This document shows, piece after piece, positions 53,089 to 62,227 of a stretch of DNA of 64,000 bases. Source of the stretch: JARDZU01 sp963730285 (GTDB lineage Bacteria > Actinomycetota > Acidimicrobiia > Spongiisociales > ZC4RG35); assembly GCA_963730285.1 (NCBI GenBank), contig CAVSQY010000008.1, positions 248,001 through 312,000 on the forward strand, in the 5' to 3' direction. Position 1 is the first letter of the stretch. Each line of letters starts with the position of its first letter. Made by a program: the position numbers and the translations under genes. The notes below the pieces were generated by a model. It was not told the DNA's origin. It searched no databases and saw nothing but the letters and a program-made list of their open reading frames with translations.

Positions 53089-53779
53089 CGGCCGACCCGC
53101 TGAGCCCCGCCTCGTTGAACTCCGCTCTCTCCCCGGTGATCAGGTACACCGTCTGCTCGGCGAAGTCCACTGCCTGGTCGCCTATACGCTCCAGGGCCCT
53201 GGCCGCCATCATCATCTTGGTTGCCCACTCGAGCATCTCCCGGTTGGACGCCACTGCCACCGTTTCCTTGTACATGTTGGCATTGAGCCGGTCCACCGGC
53301 TGGTCCATTGCCGGGAGCAACCGAGCCTCGTCGACATCACGTCGCACATATGCCTCGATGGCGGTGCGGATCATGGGACGCACCAGATCGCCCATCTCCC
53401 TGATCTGGTCGCAGATGCGGGCGACCGGTGGCAGGCCCTCGTTGAACTCGGCGATCTTGGCGATGTTGACGCACTGGTCACCCATGCGCTCGAAGGTGAC
53501 GTTGAGGTGGAGGAGGACGCTCATCTTCCTCAGATCGGAGCCCAGCGGCTGAAATCGGGCCATCAGATGTGTCCATTGGTTGTGGACGTCGAAATAGGTC
53601 CGGTCGATCTCGTCGTCACGCTCCACCACCTCGCGGGCCAGGTCGAGATCGCCGGTTGTGGCCGCCTCGACAGCCATCTCGACCATTTGCACCGCCCGGT
53701 CGACCACGCTGAGGACCGCCTGCTCCAGGCTCTCCAACCCCTGGTGGAAGTGGAGATTGATGTCTTGAAGGTCGGTCAT
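53069..53779 (-). CDS. phoU: Phosphate transport system regulator PhoU
   Basis: A 236-residue protein of two similar three-helix bundles, each with the metal-binding pattern: HLNVTFERMGDQCVNIAKIA and AARALERIGDQAVDFAEQTVYLITGE. It links the Pst transporter to PhoR kinase control. ATG 53779 overlaps the pstB stop (ATGA). Confidence 0.95.
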   Translation of the reverse strand: MTDLQDINLHFHQGLESLEQAVLSVVDRAVQMVEMAVEAATTGDLDLAREVVERDDEIDRTYFDVHNQWTHLMARFQPLGSDLRKMSVLLHLNVTFERMGDQCVNIAKIAEFNEGLPPVARICDQIREMGDLVRPMIRTAIEAYVRRDVDEARLLPAMDQPVDRLNANMYKETVAVASNREMLEWATKMMMAARALERIGDQAVDFAEQTVYLITGERAEFNEAGLSGSAGDAVSD

Positions 53780-54738
53780 CCGAATCTCCCGGTTATGTAG
53801 TCCTCGGTCTCCTGCTCCTGCGGAGAAGTGAAGAGCTGATCCGTTTCCAAGAACTCAATCAGTCGGCCGGTGCGCATTCCCTCGTCACTGAGCTTGATAT
53901 TGAAGAAGGCCGTCTTGTCCGAGACGCGGGCGGCTTGCTGCATGTTGTGAGTCACGATGATGATCGAGTACTGCTTCTTCAACTCGAGCATCAGTTCCTC
54001 GATCCTCAGGGTAGCTATGGGGTCGAGCGCCGACGCCGGCTCGTCCATCAGGACGACGTCGGGACTGGTCGCGATAGCCCGGGCGATGCAGAGTCGCTGC
54101 TGCTGGCCACCGGAAAGCGAGTAGCCGCTCTCGCTCAGCTTGTCCTTGACCTCGTCCCAAAGAGCAGCCGACTCGAGCGCATGCTGGACGAGTTCGTCCA
54201 TCTCGGCCTTGCCCTTGGCTGCGCCGTTGATCTTGGCGCCCCAAGCCACGTTTTCATAGATGGATTTGGGGAACGGGTTCGGCTTCTGAAAGACCATCCC
54301 GATGCGTCGCCTTATCTCGACCGGGTCGATCTCGGGGTCGTATATGTTCTCGCCGTGGTAGCGGACGGCACCAGTCACCCGTGCGGCCGGAATGAGGTCG
54401 TTCATCCGATTCAAGGACCGCAACACGGTCGATTTGCCACAACCCGAGGGGCCGATGAGGGCCGTGATCTGCTGTGCATGGAAGTCCATGGTCACCGCGT
54501 CGACCACGCGGAACGACCCGTAGTACACCTCCATGCCCTCGGTTGCGATCACTGTCGCTTTCGAGGCAGGAACAGATTCTCGTTGGTCCTGGCGGGCAGA
54601 GCCCCCAGGCTCACCAACCTGGCCGTCATCACCCGGCGCGGCCGTCGGGACTTCGCTCGAGGTGCTCTCGGACTGCGTCTCGTTGGTCAAGTCGATCTCC
54701 TGGGTCGCTGAGTGCTCGTAGCTGCTCTTGGTCGACAT
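53776..54738 (-). CDS. pstB: Phosphate ABC transporter ATP-binding protein
   Basis: A 320-residue ATPase. Walker A GPSGCGKST, FQKPNPFPKSIYENVAWGAKI, signature SLSGGQQQRLCIARAIA, Walker B VVLMDEPASALDP and switch His VVTHNMQQAARV. About 65 residues before the ATPase core are Ser/Thr/Glu-rich and unlike standard PstB. Start could be GTG 54780, overlapping pstA by 26 bases; ATG 54738 is chosen. Confidence 0.93.
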   Translation of the reverse strand: MSTKSSYEHSATQEIDLTNETQSESTSSEVPTAAPGDDGQVGEPGGSARQDQRESVPASKATVIATEGMEVYYGSFRVVDAVTMDFHAQQITALIGPSGCGKSTVLRSLNRMNDLIPAARVTGAVRYHGENIYDPEIDPVEIRRRIGMVFQKPNPFPKSIYENVAWGAKINGAAKGKAEMDELVQHALESAALWDEVKDKLSESGYSLSGGQQQRLCIARAIATSPDVVLMDEPASALDPIATLRIEELMLELKKQYSIIIVTHNMQQAARVSDKTAFFNIKLSDEGMRTGRLIEFLETDQLFTSPQEQETEDYITGRFG

Positions 54739-54754
54739 CTCTCTGACGGTTTCC

Positions 54755-55672
54755 CTATTGCTGGACTTCGGATCGGCCACTCAACGTGCGAGCAGCAATT
54801 GTGATGATCAGGACCAGGAGCATCAGCTCCAATGCGCCGGCCCATGCCCTGGCGTGGGCCGCTTCGAACGGCCCGCGGGCCTCATTGTAAATGATCAGCG
54901 GCAGCGCCGACTGGGGCGCGCTGATCAGGTTGGGGACGACAGTGAAGGCACCGAGCGCGGTCAACAAAAGCGGTGCCGTCTCCCCCGCGGCCCGGCCAAT
55001 TGCCAGCATCGAACCTGTGACAAGGCCGCTCGAAGCCGTTGGGAGCACGATCTGGGTGACCACCTGCCACCTTCGAGCGCCCAGCCCGTAGGCGGCGTTG
55101 CGAAGGTCGTCGGGCACCAGGCGAAGCACCTCCTCGGCGGTCCTGGCGACGATCGGCATCATCAACAGGCTCAGGGCCAGCCCACCGGCGAGGGTGGAGA
55201 ACCCGATCGAGAACCCGATGTTGCCCTGAACCAGAAGGGCGTATATGTATAGGCCGATGAATATCGACGGGACGCCGGTCATGACGTCGGTGAAGAATTG
55301 GATGAAAGGCGCCAGTTTGGCGTCCTTGTACTCGACGACGTAGGTCGCCGCTCCCACACCGAGCGGCACTGCGACCAGGCTGGCGATCAGGACCATGTAG
55401 AGGGTGCCCACCAGACCGTTGAGGTATCCCCCACCCACGGTCCGTTGTGAGAAGATCTGAGTCGAGGTCAAGAACTCCCAGTTCATCGCACCTATGCCCC
55501 TCCGGATCACTTCGATGAGGATCAGCACGATCGGGATCAAGGCAAGAACGACGGCGAGCACCAGGATCCCTGTCATCAGCCTGTTTCTGCGGTTCCGCTT
55601 GGCCGCGTTTGGGGTCCGCTCCTTGAGCGAACGAATTCGATCAGGAGGGCGGCTTTCGACTGTCACAGTCAT
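54755..55672 (-). CDS. pstA: Phosphate ABC transporter permease PstA
   Basis: A 305-residue permease with six helices. GVPSIFIGLYIYALLV, LPLIIYNEARGPFE and EVLRLVPDDLRNAAYGLGARRWQVVTQIVLPTASSGLVTG (EAA loop) are typical. ATG 55672 overlaps pstC by four bases. Confidence 0.95.
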   Translation of the reverse strand: MTVTVESRPPDRIRSLKERTPNAAKRNRRNRLMTGILVLAVVLALIPIVLILIEVIRRGIGAMNWEFLTSTQIFSQRTVGGGYLNGLVGTLYMVLIASLVAVPLGVGAATYVVEYKDAKLAPFIQFFTDVMTGVPSIFIGLYIYALLVQGNIGFSIGFSTLAGGLALSLLMMPIVARTAEEVLRLVPDDLRNAAYGLGARRWQVVTQIVLPTASSGLVTGSMLAIGRAAGETAPLLLTALGAFTVVPNLISAPQSALPLIIYNEARGPFEAAHARAWAGALELMLLVLIITIAARTLSGRSEVQQ

Positions 55673-56664
55673 ACGCTGGCGTCTCCCATCACCCGGCCAC
55701 CTGTCAGCATCACAATGCCTCGGGCGATCATGTTGACGATCACCGTGATGACGAAGAGGAGCACCCCGACACCGATCAACGCCCTGACATTCTCTGGCGC
55801 CGCCTCCTGGAAGGTGATGGCGATGATCCCTGCCATCGACTGGCCACCGAGAAAGACACTGTCCGGGATCTGCTTGGCGCCACCGATGAGCATGGCCACC
55901 GCGATGGTCTCACCCAGTGCCCTGCCGAGCCCCAGCATGGTGGCACCGATGATCCCGGGCCTCGCCCTGGGTAGGACGATGAACTTCATCATCTCCCACC
56001 GGGTCGCTCCGAGCCCGTATGCCGCCTGAATCTCGGAATCCGGTGTCTTCGACATCACCTCACGAGTGACGGCGGTGATGATGGGGAGGACCATGATCGA
56101 CAACACCACGCCGGCGGCGAAGTAGTTGTAGGTGACAACGGGGGGTGCGAGAAATGGGATGAACCTCCCCAGGCTGTCGCCAATGAATTCCATCGCCGGC
56201 CGAAGCACGACAGGTACGAAGAAGAGGAGCCCCCAGAGGCCGTAAACGACGCTGGGGACGGCTGCGAGCAACTCGATGGCATATGAGAGTGGCTTGCGGA
56301 TTCGTCGTCCGGCCACATTGGTCAGATAGAGCGCAGTTCCAACGGCCAGTGGCACCGCTATGAGAAGAGCGATCCCTGATGTGACGAGTGTGCCGACGAT
56401 GAAGGCCAGGGCTCCGTATTCCCCCGTGATCTCAGTGCGCGAGGTGCCGGGATCCCAAGTGGACCCGGTGACGAAGTTCCAACCCTCCTTCTGAAACACC
56501 GGCCAGGCATCGATCGCGGTGGAGATGAGCATGGTGGCGAGGATGATGAGGACGCTGGCGCCGGCCAGGGCCAGGAGCCGTCGAAACCACTTGTCGGCGC
56601 CGGACTGCTTTCCGGTCAGGAGCGGACGCCGGGCCGGGGCCTGCTCTTGGTCGGTAGCTGTCAC
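55669..56664 (-). CDS. pstC: Phosphate ABC transporter permease PstC
   Basis: A 331-residue permease. ELLAAVPSVVYGLWGLLFFVPVV, EVMSKTPDSEIQAAYGLGATRWEMMKFIVLPRARPGIIGA and GRALGETIAVAMLIG are PstC features. GTG 56664 is preceded by an AGGAG at longer spacing. Confidence 0.95.
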   Translation of the reverse strand: MTATDQEQAPARRPLLTGKQSGADKWFRRLLALAGASVLIILATMLISTAIDAWPVFQKEGWNFVTGSTWDPGTSRTEITGEYGALAFIVGTLVTSGIALLIAVPLAVGTALYLTNVAGRRIRKPLSYAIELLAAVPSVVYGLWGLLFFVPVVLRPAMEFIGDSLGRFIPFLAPPVVTYNYFAAGVVLSIMVLPIITAVTREVMSKTPDSEIQAAYGLGATRWEMMKFIVLPRARPGIIGATMLGLGRALGETIAVAMLIGGAKQIPDSVFLGGQSMAGIIAITFQEAAPENVRALIGVGVLLFVITVIVNMIARGIVMLTGGRVMGDASV

Positions 56665-56762
56665 GGTTGGTCAGTCTCCTGGCTGTCGGTTCGCCGGTCA
56701 CGGAGGCCCCGAAAATGAGGCCCCCGAAACCTAGTTGCGAGCTGGTGTGCAGGTCTCGCCGA

Positions 56763-57851
56763 TCAGCCCTGTGAGTTGACCAGATCGAGCTTGGCCAGAG
56801 CCTTCTCCTCGAGTGAGGCGGGCAGTGGCGCATAGCCCAGCTCCTCGGCCAGGGAGTCTCCTTGGGTCAGGTCCCAGGTGATCCAGCCCTTGAGGGCAGC
56901 GGCGATGTTGTCCTCGTAACCACAGCTCCAGAGCAACAGCCATGTGGCACCGGCAATCGGATAACCGTCGCCACCGACGCCGAGGATGTTGAAGCGGAGG
57001 TCGTCGGGGATCTCGATCCCGTCGGCCGCGGCAGCCGTCGACTCCAGGGTCGGGGTAATGGCGTTCCCGTCGGCGTTGATCATGTCGGCCACGGGGATCC
57101 CGGTCTCCAGCGCATAGGACAGCTCGATGTAACCGATTGCACCGGGGTTCTGCTGGATCTGGGCGGCGACACCGTCGTTCTTCTCACCACCAACCGAGTT
57201 GGGGGCGGGCCACTCGACCTCTTTGCCCGCACCGGGACCGTTGGCCCAGGCATCCGACACATCGCTCAAATAGGTGGTGAAGATGCTGGTTGTTCCGGAG
57301 CCATCGGAGCGGTGGGCCACGATTATCGGCTCATCCGGCAACGAGACACCATCGTTCAGTGCGGCGATGGCAGGATCACTCCAGTTGTCGATGTTGCCCA
57401 GGAAGACATCGGCCAATGTGGGCCCGTCGAGAGTCAGCGAATCGACACCGTCGAGGTTGTAGCCGAGTGACACCGCGCCAAACACGGTCGGGACGTGGAT
57501 CGCGTCGCAACCGCGAGCGTCCTGCGCAGCGGCGACCTCGTCGTCCTTGAGAAAAGCGTCCGACGCGCCGAAGTCGGTCTGTTGACCGATGAACTGCTCG
57601 ACACCCCCGCCAGAGCCGATCGACTGGTAGTTGATCGAGATACCGGGCTGCACATTGGCTGTGTACTCCCCGATCCACTCCTGATATATCGGGTCCGGGA
57701 ACGATGCTCCCGCACCGAGGAGATCGGCCGAGAGGTCCGTGCCGCCGGACCCGGCCGTGGTGGTGGTGTCGCCACTGCTGCCGCCACAAGCGGCCACAAC
57801 GAGCGCGAACACGGCCAGCGCTGCGATGAAACGCGCGATTCGGGGACTCAT
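56763..57851 (-). CDS. pstS: Phosphate ABC transporter substrate-binding lipoprotein
   Basis: A 362-residue phosphate-binding protein with lipobox VAAC in VFALVVAACGG. LLGAGASFPDPIYQEWIGEY, GSGGGVEQFIGQQTDFGASDAFL, AHRSDGSGTTSIFTTYL and GAIGYIELSYA are family blocks that coordinate phosphate. AAGGAG lies before ATG 57851. Expression is controlled by the PHO box upstream. Confidence 0.95.
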   Translation of the reverse strand: MSPRIARFIAALAVFALVVAACGGSSGDTTTTAGSGGTDLSADLLGAGASFPDPIYQEWIGEYTANVQPGISINYQSIGSGGGVEQFIGQQTDFGASDAFLKDDEVAAAQDARGCDAIHVPTVFGAVSLGYNLDGVDSLTLDGPTLADVFLGNIDNWSDPAIAALNDGVSLPDEPIIVAHRSDGSGTTSIFTTYLSDVSDAWANGPGAGKEVEWPAPNSVGGEKNDGVAAQIQQNPGAIGYIELSYALETGIPVADMINADGNAITPTLESTAAAADGIEIPDDLRFNILGVGGDGYPIAGATWLLLWSCGYEDNIAAALKGWITWDLTQGDSLAEELGYAPLPASLEEKALAKLDLVNSQG

Positions 57852-57919
57852 CCCGTTTAGCTCCTTGATAGGGATCGATTTTCATCTCGGGCCATGGGAA
57901 AGCCCCCAGGCCCACCTGC

Positions 57920-57974
57920 AACGTAGGTTGTCCCCTTAACCACCCTCTGACCCCACGGTGAACGGCAGGTGAAC
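57920..57974 (-). promoter_or_regulatory. PHO box and -10 box of the pst operon
   Basis: On the minus strand four 11-base direct repeats run without gap: GTTCACCTGCC (57974-57964), GTTCACCGTGG (57963-57953), GGTCAGAGGGT (57952-57942), GGTTAAGGGGA (57941-57931). The first two are near-perfect, the next two degenerate. TACGTT (57925-57920) follows five bases later as -10 box. This matches the PhoP/PhoB activation architecture of actinobacteria. Confidence 0.82.
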
Positions 57975-58021
57975 GTTTTCTTCGAGTCTGGGCCGCCTCG
58001 AACGGCGGTTCTAAGGGCGTT

Positions 58022-60094
58022 TCAGATGGTGGCGGTCGCCCGAGCCCGGGCCAGCTCTTGGAGGGTGGTGTGGGCATCGATCCCCGCCCCGCCCACGATC
58101 CGCGCCCACGATCCGTCGCCGCGGAGCTCCCACGCCAGGGTGTCATCGGCCATGAGCACATCGAGGATCTGATCGATCCTGAACTGGAGGTCGGGGTCGG
58201 TCACCGGAGCCAATGCCTCCACCCGGCGATCGAGGTTCCTCGGCATCAGGTCCGCCGACCCCATGTAGTAGGTGCGGTCCCTCCCACGCGCACCGAAGCG
58301 ATAGACACGCGAATGCTCGAGATAGCGGCCCACGATCGAGCGCACCTTGATGTTCTCGGACAGACCTTCGATTCCCGGCCGGAGACAGCAAATACCACGG
58401 ACTATGAGGTCGATCCGGACACCGGCCACCGAGGCGTGATACAAGGCGCCGATCATCCGGGCATCGACTAGAGAGTTCATCTTCAACGTGATCTGCCCGT
58501 CGGGTCGTGACGACTCGCCCTCGATCAGCTCGAGGAGACGGTTCCTGATCCCGTTCGGGGAGACCGCCAACCGGTTGTATGTGGTCTGCCTCGAGTAGCC
58601 GGTGAGGTAGTTGAAGAGCTCGGAGAGGTCTGATCCGACCTCCGGCTCGGCCGTGAAGACCCCGAGGTCCTCATAAGTGCGCGCTGTCTTCTCGTTGTAG
58701 TTGCCGGTCCCGATGTGGGCATAGCGGACCACACCCTCACCCTCCCGACGCACAACCAACGCCAGTTTGGTATGAGTCTTCAGCCCGACCACCCCGTAGG
58801 TGACGTGGACCCCGGCATCCTCGAGACGCTGGGCCCACTCGATGTTCCTCTCTTCGTCGAATCTCGCCTTGAGCTCGATCAGGGCGGCCACCTGCTTGCC
58901 CGATTCCGCAGCCTTGATCAAGGATCCCATGATCGAGCTGTCCGACGAGGTCCGATAGAGGGTCATCTTGATGGCCAGCACCTTGGGATCGGTGGCGGCG
59001 CGCTCTATGAAACCTTCCACGGTCGTGGTGAAGCTGTCGTAGGGATGATGTGCCATCAGATCGCCCTGCCGGATGACCTCGAAGAAGTCTGCGCTCTCCC
59101 CGGCGGGTGCTTGGAGGCGCGGAGGGGTGACACCGGTGAAAGTCTCGAACTTGAGCTCCGGGCGGTCGACTTCGTAGAGACCGATGAGACCCGCCATGTC
59201 CAGGGGCCCCTCCATCCGGTAGACGTCGTCCTCGGTGGCGCCCATCTCCCGGAGCAGCAAATCGAGCACCCCCGCCGGCATGTCAGGATGGATCTCGAGG
59301 CGCACCACACTCCCGAACCGACGCTGGGTCAGCTCCGACTCGATGGCCATGAGCAAATCGCCGCCCTCGTCCTCCTCGACCTCGAAGTCGGCGTTACGGG
59401 TGACACGAAAGACGTCGTTGCCCAGGACCTCCATGCCGGGGAAGAGAGCATCCAGATGTGCGGCGATGACCTGTTCCAGCGGAACGAAGCGCTCCAGGTC
59501 CGGAAGCACCACGAATCGCGGCAGGATCGGGGGCACCTTCACACGGGCGAACTTCTGCAGACCGGTCTCGGGGTTTCGGACCAGGACCGCAAGGTTCAGG
59601 GAGAGATTCGAGATGTATGGGAAGGGGTGCGAGGGGTCGACGGCGAGCGGAGTGAGCACCGGGAAGACCAGTTCCCGAAACTGTCGATCGAGAAACTCCT
59701 TGTCATCGATCTCGAGTGTGGAGTAGTCACTGAAGACGATGCCTTCGTTGGACAGCGCCGGGGCAACTTCGGAGAGGAATTGTTTCGAGATGGCGTCGGT
59801 CTGCAACTCGACCTCCTTCCTGATCGCTGCAAGCTGCTGACTCGGTGTCATCCCATCCGGCGGTGTGAACCCCACGCCATGAGCGACCTGCTCCTTCAGG
59901 CCGGCGACTCGAACCTGGAAGAACTCGTCGAGATTCAAGGCCCAGATGGCGAGGAATTTGACCTTTTCGAGCAACGGGAAGTCCGGCCGAGCGGACAGGG
60001 CGAGCACGCGATGGTTGAAGGCGAGCCACGACAGCTCCCGGTTGATGAACCTGTCCGGGTTGAAAGTCTCGGTCACGTCGCCAGTGGTTACCAC
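58022..60094 (-). CDS. ppk1: Polyphosphate kinase 1
   Basis: A 690-residue PPK1 that makes polyphosphate from ATP. FINRELSWLAFNHRVLALS, SHPFPYISNLSLNLAV, HHPYDSFTTTVEGFIERAATDPKVLAIKMTLYRTSSDSSI, LIELKARFDEERNIEWAQ, GLKTHTKLALVVRREGEG (autophosphorylated His) and the C-terminal second His region (GSADLMPRNLDRRVE) are intact. GTG 60094 is chosen. It lies 18 bases after the TetR gene on the same strand, and upstream of the pst operon. Confidence 0.96.
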   Translation of the reverse strand: MVTTGDVTETFNPDRFINRELSWLAFNHRVLALSARPDFPLLEKVKFLAIWALNLDEFFQVRVAGLKEQVAHGVGFTPPDGMTPSQQLAAIRKEVELQTDAISKQFLSEVAPALSNEGIVFSDYSTLEIDDKEFLDRQFRELVFPVLTPLAVDPSHPFPYISNLSLNLAVLVRNPETGLQKFARVKVPPILPRFVVLPDLERFVPLEQVIAAHLDALFPGMEVLGNDVFRVTRNADFEVEEDEGGDLLMAIESELTQRRFGSVVRLEIHPDMPAGVLDLLLREMGATEDDVYRMEGPLDMAGLIGLYEVDRPELKFETFTGVTPPRLQAPAGESADFFEVIRQGDLMAHHPYDSFTTTVEGFIERAATDPKVLAIKMTLYRTSSDSSIMGSLIKAAESGKQVAALIELKARFDEERNIEWAQRLEDAGVHVTYGVVGLKTHTKLALVVRREGEGVVRYAHIGTGNYNEKTARTYEDLGVFTAEPEVGSDLSELFNYLTGYSRQTTYNRLAVSPNGIRNRLLELIEGESSRPDGQITLKMNSLVDARMIGALYHASVAGVRIDLIVRGICCLRPGIEGLSENIKVRSIVGRYLEHSRVYRFGARGRDRTYYMGSADLMPRNLDRRVEALAPVTDPDLQFRIDQILDVLMADDTLAWELRGDGSWARIVGGAGIDAHTTLQELARARATATI

Positions 60095-60112
60095 TTCTTG
60101 CCTACCCTCGCG

Positions 60113-60727
60113 TCAACGGCCCAGCCCGAGACCGCCGAGGAGGAAGAGACGGAGGTGCGTTGCCACCTGGCCGATCTGCCGCTCGGGATCCGGGCCCGAG
60201 ATCACCGCTTTGGCTGCCGACATGATCGTGTCCTGGATGAGACGCCCGGCCAGTTCCGGAGGCATAGACCTGAACTCGCCGGTCTCGACGGCCTCGTAGT
60301 ACATGGCGATCATGGCATGGGCCAGGTTCGCGTGAGCCTGTCGGATCCGGCTTTGCGCCTCCAAGCCCATCCGGCCGACTTCACGATGGAGTATCAGCCC
60401 GAGGACGGGATCGTTGACCACGAACTGGACGGTTCTCACCGCCAGATCGGCCAGACGATCTGACGCGGACGCACCACGGTCACCCTCCACGAGCAATCTG
60501 TCCACTACGAGCGGGAGCTCCTCTTCCACCAGTGTGGCGATGAGATCGTCCCGGTCACTGAAGTAGTCATAGAGCGTGGTCCGCCCCACCCCGGCGGCCA
60601 AGGCGATCTCCCCGAGCGGTATTTCAGCCGTCCCCGCTTCGGCGATCAGCCGTTGGGCCGCTTCGAGCAACTCGGCCCTGATCAGGGTCTTGTGCTCGTC
60701 GATAGAGGTGGCACGTATCCGTGGCAT
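60113..60727 (-). CDS. TetR-family transcriptional regulator
   Basis: A 204-residue regulator. The N-terminal helix-turn-helix is IPLGEIALAAGVGRTTLYDYFSDRDDLIATLVEEE; the C-terminal ligand domain is less conserved. ATG 60727 chosen, GTG 60733 possible. It lies upstream of ppk1 on the same strand, so it may regulate polyphosphate synthesis or be cotranscribed with it. Confidence 0.87.
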   Translation of the reverse strand: MPRIRATSIDEHKTLIRAELLEAAQRLIAEAGTAEIPLGEIALAAGVGRTTLYDYFSDRDDLIATLVEEELPLVVDRLLVEGDRGASASDRLADLAVRTVQFVVNDPVLGLILHREVGRMGLEAQSRIRQAHANLAHAMIAMYYEAVETGEFRSMPPELAGRLIQDTIMSAAKAVISGPDPERQIGQVATHLRLFLLGGLGLGR

Positions 60728-60826
60728 GGGCACAGGCTATCTCGCCTCCCCGGGTAGAGCCATGGTCATAAACACCGAGAGTGGCGCTCGATCGCGTAGA
60801 TTCCTCAATCAAAGGAGGAGACGAAT

Positions 60827-61819
60827 ATGGCTAGCGACCAAGACAACGTCGCCACCACGACAGTCAGGAAGGGCGCCAGACCGTGGAGCGGCTTCTTCCT
60901 CGGGCTGATCCTGGGGCTTGCCCTGGCGGTCGTGTTGCAGCAGGCCGGCGTCTGGCCACTCGACCGGCTCCTCCTCTTTGGCCTACCTGGCCTGATGGCA
61001 CTCATCGGCATGTTGCTGAGCGCCCTGGGCCGAGATCGAGTTGGGGCCCTGGCCAGCATCCTCCCCCTCATCCTGGCCGTCGCCCTCATAGCGTTCGGGG
61101 CCACCGGGTTCGCCGGGATCAACGAGCACGGAGAGCTCAACGGCGGCTGCACGGTGGAGGCGGCGTCCGACCTCGACACGACCGTGGTCACGGACACCAG
61201 TCGGCAGAACCCCTTCGAGGTCGACCCCGACGGCGGCCTCTCCTGGATGGCGACCTCCCCGGGCCCGATCATGAATCACTTCTGGTCGATCTATGTGGAT
61301 GTGGGCGGGTTCAACATAGAGGTAGCCGGGAACGATAAGGCCGAGCCAAATACCGATGGGGACATGGACAATGTCGGTGATGTCCCTGATGTGTCGGGCT
61401 ATGTGGCCGACATCTCGAACTACGCGGGGGTTGAGCTGCGTGGCGTACTCGAGGTCGGAGGCGGCATCGACGGCGAAGGTGGAGCCTGTGACGGTTTCGG
61501 CTTCGTGCGACTGGTCGCCGATCCACTTTCCACCCTGATCTCGCAAATTGCGGCAGGAATCGGTCTGATCGCCTTGATCGCCCTGCTCGTCCTCGCTTTC
61601 AATCGCACCCGTGCGGCAGAGCCAGTTCAAGACGAGTTGACTGCCGCCGCCGGGGCCGGGGCAATGGCCGCCGGCGAGACTTCGGGTGATGGCGAAGCAG
61701 AGCGGATGTCGGGACGGCATGTCAGCCCGGCCGAGGGCGCTGAAGACACCGGCCTGGAAGGCCAGCCAGGTGACGACGGCGAGGCCGATGGCGAGGACGA
61801 TCAGCCGCCCTACTTTTAG
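60827..61819 (+). CDS. Hypothetical membrane protein with acidic tail
   Basis: A 330-residue protein. Two to three N-terminal helices (GFFLGLILGLALAVVLQQAG, LLLFGLPGLMALIGMLLSAL, ILPLILAVALIAFGATGFAG) precede an extracellular domain with two Cys (GGCTVEAAS and GACDGFGFV), then a last helix (LISQIAAGIGLIALIALLVLAF) and a Gly/Asp/Glu-rich acidic tail of about 70 residues. Not recognised. Strong AAAGGAGG before ATG 60827. Confidence 0.75.
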   Translation: MASDQDNVATTTVRKGARPWSGFFLGLILGLALAVVLQQAGVWPLDRLLLFGLPGLMALIGMLLSALGRDRVGALASILPLILAVALIAFGATGFAGINEHGELNGGCTVEAASDLDTTVVTDTSRQNPFEVDPDGGLSWMATSPGPIMNHFWSIYVDVGGFNIEVAGNDKAEPNTDGDMDNVGDVPDVSGYVADISNYAGVELRGVLEVGGGIDGEGGACDGFGFVRLVADPLSTLISQIAAGIGLIALIALLVLAFNRTRAAEPVQDELTAAAGAGAMAAGETSGDGEAERMSGRHVSPAEGAEDTGLEGQPGDDGEADGEDDQPPYF

Positions 61820-61929
61820 AGGTCAGTCGGCCAGATGACGCCGATGACTGGGAGACACGCGCGGCCCGATTAGTCGACGGACCATTAGGCCATCTTGGAA
61901 AACGACGGGGTTGCCGCCAAACTCCGAGG

Positions 61930-62211
61930 GTGACTACAGCCCAGATTCAGCTCGTTGAAGAGCTGGTCGCCGACTGGAGGGCGCAGGCTGCCTGCTCAGG
62001 CTTCTACAATGCGCTCTTCTTCCCCGTCGGTGACACTGAACAGGAAAAAGTTGAACAGGCGAAGGCCATTTGCGCTACCTGCCAGGTGAGTGACGAGTGT
62101 CTCGAGTATGCCTTGGAGACCAATCAGAGAGCCGGCATATGGGGTGGTACGTCCGAGAAGGAGCGCAAGTCACTGAGACGCAAGTGGCTGGCGGTCAGAC
62201 GCCGGGGCTGA
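61930..62211 (+). CDS. WhiB-family iron-sulfur transcriptional regulator
   Basis: A 93-residue WhiB protein. Four cysteines (C22, C48, C51, C57; C-x25-C-x2-C-x5-C) bind a 4Fe-4S cluster, followed by the GIWGG turn and a basic tail (ERKSLRRKWLAVRRRG) that contacts DNA or sigma factor. GTG 61930. Such proteins are restricted to actinobacteria and their phages, so this gene is good phylum evidence. Confidence 0.94.
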   Translation: MTTAQIQLVEELVADWRAQAACSGFYNALFFPVGDTEQEKVEQAKAICATCQVSDECLEYALETNQRAGIWGGTSEKERKSLRRKWLAVRRRG

Positions 62212-62227
62212 CACACCTGGTCTATCG

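Noticed and set aside
56690..56730. GAGGCCCC repeated twice between pstS and pstC, possible hairpin
   Set aside because: The copies are direct, not inverted, so no strong stem forms.
60083..60095. AGTGGT-T-ACCACT palindrome at the ppk1 start
   Set aside because: Short and overlapping the coding start; no second copy seen near tetR.
58715..60463. 582-codon open frame on the plus strand
   Set aside because: It lies opposite ppk1 and tetR, which have full family motifs; its composition is the antisense of a GC-rich gene.
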